From Chloroflexota bacterium (lineage in GTDB: Bacteria; Chloroflexota; Anaerolineae; Promineifilales; Promineifilaceae), in contig QQUD01000130.1 of the NCBI GenBank assembly GCA_008501785.1, positions 1-7,196 on the forward strand: DNA of 7,196 nt, read 5' to 3'. The notes beneath the pieces were generated by a model. The model was not told where the DNA came from. It did no database searches and was given only the letters and a program-made list of their open reading frames with translations. Each line of letters opens with the position of its first letter. Position 1 is the stretch's first letter. This document shows, piece by piece, positions 1 through 5,200 of the stretch. The translations under genes and the position numbers were made by a program.

Positions 1-899
1 TTGTAGCGGCTGATGCGGGCTTTCGATTTGGCGCGTTTGCCCTTGGGTGTCAAGTTGATCCAGTCTAGCTCGCGTTGTAATGTCTTTTGCCGTGCAGATT
101 CCTGCTTCTCTTCTTTTGCCAGTCGGTTCTGCTTTTGTTGCAGCCAGGAGGAGTAGTTGCCTTTCCAGGGAATGCCGTAGCCGCGATCTAGCTCCAAAAT
201 CCAGCCAGCGACGTTGTCTAAAAAGTAGCGATCATGCGTAACGGCGATGACGGTGCCTGCGTATTCTTGCAAATGTTTTTCGAGCCACGACACCGATTCA
301 GCGTCGAGGTGGTTGGTGGGTTCGTCGAGTAGGAGGATGTCGGGCTGTTGCAGCAGCAGGCGTGTCAGTGCCACGCGGCGTCGTTCACCGCCGGAGATGA
401 TGGAGACGGACATATCGCCGGGGGGGCAGCGCAGGGCGTCCATTGCTAATTCGAGACGGCTGTCCAGGTCCCAGGCGTTGATGTGGTCTAGTTTGTCTTG
501 CAGTTTGCCTTGTTTTTCGATGAGGTCGTTCATTTCGTCGTCGCTCATCGGCTCGCCAAATTTTAGATTGAGTTCGTCAAACTCTTTCAGGGCGTTGACA
601 ATTTCTTGTGCGCCTTCTTCGACGACCTCGCGCACGGTGCGGGTTTCGTTGGCGAGGGGTTCTTGTTCGAGATAGCCGATGGTGAAGCCTGGGGAAACGG
701 CCGTTTCTCCCAAAAAATCTGTATCTACCCCCGCCATAATCTTCAGCAGCGTACTTTTACCCGAGCCATTTAGCCCCAGTACACCAATCTTGGCCCCGTA
801 AAAATAAGACAGCGAAATGTCGCGCAAAATTTGTTTGTTGGGCGGCACAATCTTGCCCACACCCATCATCGAATAGATGATCTTTTTGTCATCGCTCAT
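1..899 (-). CDS. ettA: EttA-type ABC-F translation factor ATPase (5' part, runs off the left edge)
   Basis: The translation gives 299 complete codons of an expected ~555, closely following E. coli EttA from memory. EttA is a cytosolic ATPase that binds the ribosomal E site and gates the first elongation steps according to energy status. The visible part holds the first ABC domain: Walker A GLNGSGKST at residues 42-50, an inserted arm region around 95-145, signature SGGERRR at 169-175, Walker B ending LLLDEP at 189-194 with catalytic E193, and H-loop H222. Residues ~243-299 are the start of the basic linker (PtIM in EttA) with the conserved GIPWKGNYSSWL stretch. The second ABC domain lies outside the window. 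The start at 899 is supported by GGAG six bases upstream. Odd points: the signature has Ile168 where Leu is usual, and residues 65-68 (ETAV) are encoded by the palindrome at 694-707. The family call is sure; EttA rather than Uup or another ABC-F rests on the linker and arm similarity. Confidence 0.95.
   Translation of the reverse strand, partial: MSDDKKIIYSMMGVGKIVPPNKQILRDISLSYFYGAKIGVLGLNGSGKSTLLKIMAGVDTDFLGETAVSPGFTIGYLEQEPLANETRTVREVVEEGAQEIVNALKEFDELNLKFGEPMSDDEMNDLIEKQGKLQDKLDHINAWDLDSRLELAMDALRCPPGDMSVSIISGGERRRVALTRLLLQQPDILLLDEPTNHLDAESVSWLEKHLQEYAGTVIAVTHDRYFLDNVAGWILELDRGYGIPWKGNYSSWLQQKQNRLAKEEKQESARQKTLQRELDWINLTPKGKRAKSKARISRY
694..707. repeat. Perfect 14-bp palindrome GAAACGGCCGTTTC inside ettA
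   Basis: The 14 bases equal their own reverse complement. They encode Glu-Thr-Ala-Val in a variable stretch of EttA, where E. coli has different residues. The 12-base core AAACGGCCGTTT recurs exactly at 3743-3754 and 4378-4389, and shorter forms occur elsewhere in the window. Confidence 0.85.
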
Positions 900-924
900 G
901 GTTCACTCCGTGAAGATAGTCTGG

Positions 925-951
925 TTGTCAGGTAGTCGTTTGTCAGGTAGT
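925..951. repeat. Two direct copies of TTGTCAGGTAGT upstream of ettA
   Basis: TTGTCAGGTAGT occurs at 925-936 and again at 940-951, a 15-base period (about 1.5 helical turns). The pair is flanked by related copies of TGAAGATAKW at 911-920 and 951-960. It lies 26-52 bases upstream of the ettA start, within its probable 5' leader. It may be a small duplication or a regulator site; nothing here decides which. Confidence 0.6.
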
Positions 952-998
952 GAAGATATATTGTGACCGACTAACTGAGATATTCAAGGTCGGCGTGT

Positions 999-1004
999 AT
1001 TATA
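999..1004 (-). promoter_or_regulatory. Possible -10 box for ettA
   Basis: The minus strand reads a perfect TATAAT here, 95 bases upstream of the ettA start and just past the stop of the membrane-protein gene. No good -35 is visible at 16-18 bp spacing (the 17-bp position reads TTTCAC), so the promoter is uncertain. If real, it would give ettA its own transcript rather than read-through from 1395. Confidence 0.35.
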
Positions 1005-1029
1005 GCTGAGAGATGAGTTGGGTGAAACT

Positions 1030-1395
1030 TTATACATTGCGTGTCTTGATGGTTGTAATGATTAGCAGTGTCAGGACAACAACGGTAACTGCTGAATTTG
1101 CAATGATTCGATTTGGGGGGAGCAGGTTTAAGGAAAGTGCATAAATTCCGGCAACGCCAAGCAAAAATACAACTAAAATCGTTGGCAGCAGTACCCATTT
1201 TCTTTCAACTGGTTTTTGATCAGCAATAATCAACAAAACACCCCACGAAAATGCAACGGCCGACATTAATCCCATCGGATAGACAAAGTCTGTCACGCCC
1301 ATTCTCTCTGGAATGAGAACAAGAAGCGCAATAACAAAGTCGGCAATCGCTGCCACCCAATAGCTGGTACGAATCAAGATTTGATTTTCTTTCAT
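1030..1395 (-). CDS. Small four-helix integral membrane protein, function unknown
   Basis: This is a 121-residue hydrophobic protein. Four predicted membrane segments lie at about residues 9-29, 36-58, 68-91 and 97-116, joined by short polar loops (PERMG, DQKPVERK, PPNR). It has no charged residues inside the helices that would suggest a transporter, and no recognisable catalytic motif or signal peptide. The start at 1395 is preferred because GAGG lies six bases upstream; the longer frame opening at 1437 has no ribosome binding site and adds a polar tail partly encoded by the hairpin at 1426-1488. It lies 99 bases downstream of the methyltransferase on the same strand, so co-transcription is plausible. 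I do not recognise the family; it resembles generic small membrane proteins described only as hypothetical. Confidence 0.8.
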   Translation of the reverse strand: MKENQILIRTSYWVAAIADFVIALLVLIPERMGVTDFVYPMGLMSAVAFSWGVLLIIADQKPVERKWVLLPTILVVFLLGVAGIYALSLNLLPPNRIIANSAVTVVVLTLLIITTIKTRNV

Positions 1396-1425
1396 TTTAT
1401 GCCTCGTAAATAGATAGTTGACCGC

Positions 1426-1488
1426 CGTGGCAGGCAAGGGGTGAAAGGCTTTTCATTCACCAGAGCGTTCAACCCCTTGCCTTCCACG
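1426..1488. repeat. Long imperfect inverted repeat between the methyltransferase and membrane-protein genes
   Basis: The left arm at 1426-1445 (CGTGGCAGGCAAGGGGTGAA) pairs with the right arm at 1468-1488, with one mismatch (C against A in the repeat alignment) and one extra T. The loop is 22 bases. Smaller alternative stems sit inside: GGTGAA/TTCACC at 1440-1445/1456-1461 and TGAAA/TTTCA at 1442-1446/1451-1455. The right arm ends seven bases past the methyltransferase stop. Neither side is followed by a T-run, so it is not a classical intrinsic terminator. An RNA-stabilising intercistronic hairpin or a REP/MITE-like repeat are the main alternatives. Confidence 0.75.
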
Positions 1489-1494
1489 ACTTAA

Positions 1495-2253
1495 TTACGC
1501 TTGTGGCTTTTTTCCACGTAAATGACCCAACAAGCGCACAGGTGAATGGCCCGATTCCACATCCTCAAACCCATTTTCTTCAAGCACGTGCTCCAAATCA
1601 AAAATACTGCTGCTAGGTCCTGAGCGATGCCCAAAGTGCAGCGTGCGCAGTCGCTCAGATTTACGCTGCATGGGCACAAAATCAAGCGTGAAAAAGGTGC
1701 CGTCAGGACGCAGCACGCGATAAATTTCAGCGATGCCGTCCCGTTTCACGTGCTCCGGCAAATGATGCATGACCAATGAGTTGATGACCATGTCGAATGA
1801 GTTGTCGGCAAATGGCAGCTTCTCTATGGGCGCAATTTGAAAATCAATGGCAAGCTGTTGTTTGTGCGCCTTGTCTGTGGCGACCGCAATCATTTCGGCG
1901 GCGGCATCGATGCCGGTGACGCTGCCATCTTGCCCAACTGCTTTTTTGGCAGCGAGCGTCAAATCTCCGGTGCCGCAGCCGACGTCAAGCACAGTTTGTC
2001 CTGGCTGGATTCCAGCCATTTCCACCGTCATGTTTCTGATTTTTTGTGCCTGGCCTAGTGCAAGCAAATTGACCAAGGGGTCGTACCATTTGGCCCAATG
2101 AATCGTGACTCCTTCGGTTTGGGCCGATTGTGTTTCGTGTGAATGGGAATGTCCATGCAACTGTTTTAAATGTCGTCGTAGACCACCAATGAGTAATCCA
2201 GCTGCAGAAATGATGATGACAGGTTTTCCTATTTTCCAAAAATTACGTTTCAT
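1495..2253 (-). CDS. Class I SAM-dependent methyltransferase (UbiE/Methyltransf_11-like) with N-terminal hydrophobic anchor
   Basis: This 252-residue protein carries the class I methyltransferase fold. Motif I, the SAM-binding VLDVGCGTGD, lies at residues 88-97; the acidic end of strand 2 is GID at 114-116; motif II-like FDMVINSLVMHHL lies at 153-165; and LRPDGTFFTLDF at 181-192 is the usual post-motif strand. The segment before motif I (WYDPLVNLLALGQAQKIRNM) is typical of UbiE-like enzymes. Unusually, residues 11-25 form a short hydrophobic stretch flanked by Lys/Arg on both sides, followed by a His-rich patch HGHSHSHE at 33-40. I infer a membrane-attached cytoplasmic enzyme. Substrate is unknown; lipid, quinone-like or small-molecule acceptors all fit. 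The start at 2253 has GAGG five bases upstream. It is divergent from the GNAT gene and possibly co-transcribed with the membrane protein at 1395. Confidence 0.88.
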   Translation of the reverse strand: MKRNFWKIGKPVIIISAAGLLIGGLRRHLKQLHGHSHSHETQSAQTEGVTIHWAKWYDPLVNLLALGQAQKIRNMTVEMAGIQPGQTVLDVGCGTGDLTLAAKKAVGQDGSVTGIDAAAEMIAVATDKAHKQQLAIDFQIAPIEKLPFADNSFDMVINSLVMHHLPEHVKRDGIAEIYRVLRPDGTFFTLDFVPMQRKSERLRTLHFGHRSGPSSSIFDLEHVLEENGFEDVESGHSPVRLLGHLRGKKPQA

Positions 2254-2287
2254 ATTTACCTCGCTTTAGAACGATTTGTTTGTTTCT

Positions 2288-2300
2288 GAACAGTGTGTTC
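2288..2300. promoter_or_regulatory. Palindrome GAACA-N3-TGTTC, candidate operator
   Basis: GAACAGTGTGTTC is a 13-base inverted repeat. It lies just downstream of the -10 of the minus-strand promoter proposed at 2305-2334, where a bound repressor would overlap the transcription start of the methyltransferase gene. A second site with the same half-sites in the opposite order is at 2353-2368. Confidence 0.4.
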
Positions 2301-2304
2301 CGTA

Positions 2305-2334
2305 ATTTTGCTTGATTTGGCTTGGCTGTGTCAA
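2305..2334 (-). promoter_or_regulatory. Promoter-like element for the methyltransferase gene
   Basis: The minus strand has a perfect -35 TTGACA at 2334-2329 and, after 18 bases, CAAAAT (four of six matches to TATAAT) at 2310-2305. The start codon at 2253 follows about 50 bases further on. The spacing and perfect -35 make a housekeeping-sigma promoter plausible; the weak -10 suggests moderate or regulated output. Confidence 0.45.
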
Positions 2335-2352
2335 TAGACATCATTCGAAAAC

Positions 2353-2368
2353 TGTTCATTATCGAACA
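2353..2368. promoter_or_regulatory. Inverted half-sites TGTTC-N6-GAACA in the divergent region
   Basis: TGTTC at 2353-2357 and GAACA at 2364-2368 form an inverted repeat. It uses the same five-base halves as the palindrome 53 bases away, and TTCGAA sits just before it at 2344-2349. It lies upstream of both divergent genes, so one regulator could act on both. Confidence 0.3.
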
Positions 2369-2466
2369 AAAACAGAAAAATGAACGGAAAAAGATGTGTA
2401 AATCAATGGTGCAAGTTGGATGGGATCGTGATAATGTAGGGCAATTTGTGAAAGGGGATGCGTTTA

Positions 2467-3807
2467 ATGAAAAATGAAACATGTGGATTACCGAAAGAAT
2501 TAGATGATGGCTTGCTGCTGCGTTGGGCAACGCCTGAAGATGTTGAAGAATTGGCTGCGTTTAATGTACGTATTCACAGTGACAATCCTGAAGAGCCTGA
2601 AACATTTTTGGCAAACTGGACCCGTGACTTGATGAGCGGTGAACATCCGACGACCCAAGCCCATGATTTTACGGTGGTGGTAGATACAAAGCAGGATAAC
2701 AAGATTGTGTCTACGATGAACCTGATTTCGCAAACCTGGCTGTATGAGGGTATTCCATTTAAGACGGGACGCCCGGAACTAGTGGCGACTGATGAAGCAT
2801 ACCGGCGGCGTGGATTGGTGCGCAAACAGTTTGAACCCATTCATGCAAAAAGCGAGGCGAGGGGAGAGGTGGTGCAGGCCATTACGGGGGTTCCCTGGTA
2901 TTACCGCATGTTTGATTATGAGATGGCGTTGGATTTAGGCGGTGCGTGCAATTTTGAGTGGTCTCGTGGTGGCAATTTCAAAGCGGTTGATCCAGAACCT
3001 TATCAATTCCGTCGGGCAACCGTTGCGGATATTCCTGTTCTAGCGAAACTGTATGAGGAACACGGCCGTTACAACCTCATTAACCGTCTACGTGACAAAA
3101 CCTTGTGGCAATACGAAATCACCGGCCCACACGAAGCGTCACCCTATTCACGTAACTTCCAATTGATTGAAACAGTCCCAGAAAATGAGATCGTTGGCTA
3201 TGTGGAATATAAAAAATGGGGCGGACGTTTTGTGGTGCGAGAGTTGGGTGTGCTGCCGGGGCTTTCTTGGCGGCCTGTCTGCCTGTTTGTGACTCGTGCC
3301 CTGAAAAGTGAAGCAGATCGCCTGGTTGAATCAGGCGAAAAACCAGCAGCTAAATACATTTCATTTGGGCTGGGAGCGGCGCATCCGGTTTATGATGCGT
3401 TGGGCAAACAGCTTGAAAAACAGAATCCGCCTTATGCTTGGTACATGCGTGTGCCAGATTTGCCTGGATTTATGCAGCGAATTGCACCGGTTTTAGAACG
3501 CCGATTAGCTGATAGCGTTTTGGTGGGGCATACAGGAACCACGAAGCTGAGTTTTTATCGGAGTGAGATAAAGCTGGAATTTGCAGCTGGGAAACTGGTA
3601 GAGGTGGGTAGCTATCAGCGAAAATTGATTGATGATGGCGATGCCTGTTTCCCTGATTTAACATTTTTGCAGCTATTGTTTGGACGTCGCAGCTTTGAGG
3701 AATTGAATCACGCTTCTGCGGATTGTTTTGCAAAGAATGCGGAAACGGCCGTTTTGCTCAACATCCTCTTCCCCAAAAAGCACTCGTCAGTGGTTGGGTT
3801 AGGATAA
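2467..3807 (+). CDS. Eis-like tandem GNAT N-acetyltransferase with SCP-like C-terminal domain
   Basis: This 446-residue protein has the length and domain order of the Eis family, which transfers acetyl from acetyl-CoA to amines. Residues ~16-155 form the catalytic GNAT domain: the beta-4 strand and acetyl-CoA pyrophosphate loop read LVATDEAYRRRGLVRK at 105-120, followed by PWYYRMFDYEMAL at 143-155, where Eis-type enzymes have their Tyr-rich motif. Residues ~179-315 look like a second, degenerate GNAT fold without an RxxGxG/A loop. Residues ~330-446 resemble the sterol-carrier-like domain that ends these proteins, including FPDLTFLQLLFGRRSFEEL. I chose the start at 2467: AGGGG lies nine bases upstream, while it abuts the alternative ATG at 2458. 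The stop overlaps the mmuM start by one base. Substrate cannot be read from sequence; aminoglycoside or protein acetylation is known only for other members. Codons 426-429 are the palindrome at 3742. Confidence 0.88.
   Translation: MKNETCGLPKELDDGLLLRWATPEDVEELAAFNVRIHSDNPEEPETFLANWTRDLMSGEHPTTQAHDFTVVVDTKQDNKIVSTMNLISQTWLYEGIPFKTGRPELVATDEAYRRRGLVRKQFEPIHAKSEARGEVVQAITGVPWYYRMFDYEMALDLGGACNFEWSRGGNFKAVDPEPYQFRRATVADIPVLAKLYEEHGRYNLINRLRDKTLWQYEITGPHEASPYSRNFQLIETVPENEIVGYVEYKKWGGRFVVRELGVLPGLSWRPVCLFVTRALKSEADRLVESGEKPAAKYISFGLGAAHPVYDALGKQLEKQNPPYAWYMRVPDLPGFMQRIAPVLERRLADSVLVGHTGTTKLSFYRSEIKLEFAAGKLVEVGSYQRKLIDDGDACFPDLTFLQLLFGRRSFEELNHASADCFAKNAETAVLLNILFPKKHSSVVGLG
3062..3069. repeat. 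Short copy (ACGGCCGT) of the recurrent palindrome
   Basis: Only the inner eight bases are palindromic here. They lie inside the GNAT gene and are read as part of His-Gly-Arg-Tyr, so the reading frame differs from the Glu-Thr-Ala-Val copies. Confidence 0.5.
3743..3754. repeat. Exact copy of the 12-bp palindrome AAACGGCCGTTT
   Basis: Located near the 3' end of the GNAT gene and preceded by G, so the codons are again GAA ACG GCC GTT (Glu-Thr-Ala-Val). It lies in the last 30 residues of the protein. Confidence 0.85.
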
Positions 3808-4760
3808 TGAATAATCCAATACGGCCGTTTCTCACTCACCAGAGCAGCCTGATTCTTGATGGCGGGCTGGCAACCCATTTAGAAACGCTCGGCTGTGATT
3901 TGAGCGACGAATTGTGGTCGGCGCGGCTGTTGTTTGATCATCCAGACATCATTCAGCAGGCGCACTTGGACTACTTTTGGGCGGGGGCCGATTGTGCCAT
4001 CACTGCCAGCTATCAGGCCACAATTCCGGGCATGATGGCACGCAGGTTTTCTGAAGCTGAAGCTGTGATACTGTTGCAACGTGCTGTCGCCCTGGCGATT
4101 GCCGCACGTGATGAATTTTGGTCGGTTCCCGAAAATCGCACGCAGCGGCTGAAGCCGATTGTGGCGGCTAGTGTTGGTCCATATGGCGCTTATCTGGCGG
4201 ATGGGTCGGAGTACACGGGCGATTATGATTTGGATGAAGATGGTTTGCTGGCCTGGCATCGTCCACGCTGGCAGATTTTGGCAAATACCGATGCGGATTT
4301 GCTGGCGTGTGAGACGATTCCATCTTTTGCAGAGGCAAGGGCGCTGCTGCGGTTGGTAGATGAAAAAGTGGGGGGAGAAACGGCCGTTTACTTCAGCTTT
4401 AGCTGCCGAGACGGAAAACACATTCATGATGGCACACCTTTAGCCGATTGTGTGGCTCACGTTGCGGCGCATCCGCAGATTGTGGCAGTTGGCATCAATT
4501 GTACAGCTCCCCGATTTGTTCCAAGTTTGATTGAGGTTGTGCGCGACATGACCGATAGGCCGATCATTGTTTATCCCAATTCGGGTGAAACCTACGACGT
4601 AGAAAACAAATGCTGGCTGGGTGAATCTGACCCGTCTGAATTTGGCACGATCAGCCGTGAATGGCGCAAATTGGGAGCGGCGTTGATTGGGGGCTGCTGT
4701 CGCACCGGTCCAGATCACATTCGCCAGATTCGAGACCGTGTACAAAAAATGAAGAATTGA
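3807..4760 (+). CDS. mmuM: Homocysteine S-methyltransferase (MmuM type)
   Basis: The 317-residue protein follows E. coli MmuM almost from end to end. The family moves a methyl group from S-methylmethionine (or SAM) to homocysteine, making methionine in the cytosol and recycling S-methylmethionine. Diagnostic segments are LDGGLATHLETLGCDL at 17-32, HLDYFWAGADCAITASYQAT at 53-72, VGPYGAYLADGSEYTGDY at 123-140, DADLLACETIPSF at 162-174 and VYPNSGETYD at 255-264. The zinc ligands are C232 (in GINC) and the pair C297-C298 in GGCCRT, so the active site is intact. The start at 3807 shares the A of the upstream TAA (TAATG), showing translational coupling to the GNAT gene; the longer frame back to 3723 overlaps that gene and adds 28 residues with no family counterpart. 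Codons 191-194 are the palindrome at 4377. Confidence 0.96.
   Translation: MNNPIRPFLTHQSSLILDGGLATHLETLGCDLSDELWSARLLFDHPDIIQQAHLDYFWAGADCAITASYQATIPGMMARRFSEAEAVILLQRAVALAIAARDEFWSVPENRTQRLKPIVAASVGPYGAYLADGSEYTGDYDLDEDGLLAWHRPRWQILANTDADLLACETIPSFAEARALLRLVDEKVGGETAVYFSFSCRDGKHIHDGTPLADCVAHVAAHPQIVAVGINCTAPRFVPSLIEVVRDMTDRPIIVYPNSGETYDVENKCWLGESDPSEFGTISREWRKLGAALIGGCCRTGPDHIRQIRDRVQKMKN
3821..3828. repeat. Partial copy (ACGGCCGTTTC) of the recurrent palindrome
   Basis: The palindromic core is eight bases and the right half extends to TTTC. It lies at codons 5-8 of mmuM, read as Ile-Arg-Pro-Phe, and is only 67 bases from the full copy at 3743-3754. Confidence 0.5.
4378..4389. repeat. Exact copy of the 12-bp palindrome AAACGGCCGTTT in mmuM
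   Basis: Preceded by G, so it is read as Glu-Thr-Ala-Val at residues 191-194 of MmuM. This is a loop just before the YFSF strand, where E. coli MmuM has unrelated residues. Confidence 0.85.
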
Positions 4761-4763
4761 AGA

Positions 4764-4820
4764 CACGGATTGACACAGATTTTCACAGATTTATGAAATC
4801 CAATCTGTGAAAATCTGTGT
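4764..4820. repeat. 10-bp-phased CACAGATT repeat forming a perfect 19-bp inverted repeat
   Basis: Three tandem units begin at 4764 (CACGGATTGA), 4774 (CACAGATTTT) and 4784 (CACAGATTTA). The last two form the left arm at 4773-4791, an exact reverse complement of the right arm at 4802-4820. The loop is ten bases (4792-4801). The arms therefore hold four units plus one degenerate unit, all spaced one helical turn apart. It starts four bases after the mmuM stop and runs into the Nudix remnant. Similar CACAGATT-type arrays are, from general experience, common intergenic repeats in diverse environmental bacteria. It could also act as a weak terminator for mmuM, since TTCCATTTCTT follows, although the stem is AT-rich. 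Confidence 0.85.
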
Positions 4821-4835
4821 TCCATTTCTTATAAA
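4807..4835 (+). promoter_or_regulatory. Promoter-like element at the repeat/Nudix junction
   Basis: GTGAAA (four of six matches to TTGACA) at 4807-4812 is followed after exactly 17 bases by TATAAA (five of six matches to TATAAT) at 4830-4835. The -35 lies in the right arm of the inverted repeat and the -10 lies at the junction with the Nudix remnant. It is the best plus-strand promoter match I found ahead of the ATPase gene, giving a leader of about 360 bases. Confidence 0.4.
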
Positions 4836-5187
4836 GGTTCAAGCAAACGAATCCCCCATGCAGGCCTGTATCCGCGAAATACACGAGGAACTAGGACTCA
4901 TGCGTCAGCCCAAGCACCTGCTTTGTGTTGATTATCTACCTACATCTCATGATAAGATAGAAGCGCTGGTATTTATTTTTGCTGGTGGTATCTTAACAGA
5001 GCAAGAAATTGGTGATATTCGTCTACAAAAATCAGAATTAAGCGAGTTTTGCTTTTTACCACCGGCTGAAGCTGTCACCAGATTAAACAATCGACTTGAA
5101 AAACGCATCACACAATGCATCGAATATTTGCACAGCAGTCGAACACTTTACATAGAAAACCAACATAATTTGCCTATAACTATTTGA
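4807..5187 (+). pseudogene. Nudix hydrolase remnant lacking its N-terminus
   Basis: The frame carries the core of a Nudix box, the motif that binds Mg and the nucleoside-diphosphate substrate: E at codon 15 (4849), then REIHEELGL at 23-31, matching the E-x7-REUxEExGU part. Everything upstream is missing. Normal family members have about 35-45 residues before the box ending in a Gly-Gly that leads into it; here homology begins at Lys-Val (4834) and is preceded by repeat-derived sequence (KICVPFLI). The essential Gly of GX5E is Ile. The C-terminal part to residue 126 looks intact with no internal stop. The only starts are GTG at 4807, inside the repeat arm, or ATG at 4858, and neither has a ribosome binding site. 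I infer a 5' truncation by deletion or repeat insertion. Survival as a short translated frame cannot be excluded. It ends 10-13 bases before the ATPase gene. Confidence 0.75.
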
Positions 5188-5200
5188 ACAGGAGCAGATG

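Noticed and set aside
247..675. A 142-residue plus-strand open frame rich in Ser and Arg
   Set aside because: It lies wholly antisense to the confidently identified ettA gene, has low-complexity composition and no ribosome binding site.
1396..1437. Longer start for the four-helix membrane protein
   Set aside because: ATG at 1437 lacks a ribosome binding site and its extension overlaps the hairpin arm, whereas ATG at 1395 has GAGG at the right distance.
2288..2300. LexA/SOS box of the Gram-positive type (GAAC-N4-GTTC)
   Set aside because: The spacing here is GAAC-N5-GTTC, one base too long, and neither neighbouring gene is an SOS gene.
2430..2435. GATAAT as a -10 box for the GNAT gene
   Set aside because: The match is five of six, but no -35 is recognisable at 16-18 bases upstream and the element is only 32 bases from the start codon; it remains possible but unsupported.
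3723..3806. Longer start for mmuM
   Set aside because: The 28 extra residues overlap the GNAT gene in another frame and have no counterpart in MmuM proteins; the TAATG coupling at 3807 is the natural start.
4764..4820. CRISPR array
   Set aside because: Units are only 10 bases with no spacers, and the second half is inverted; no cas genes are present.
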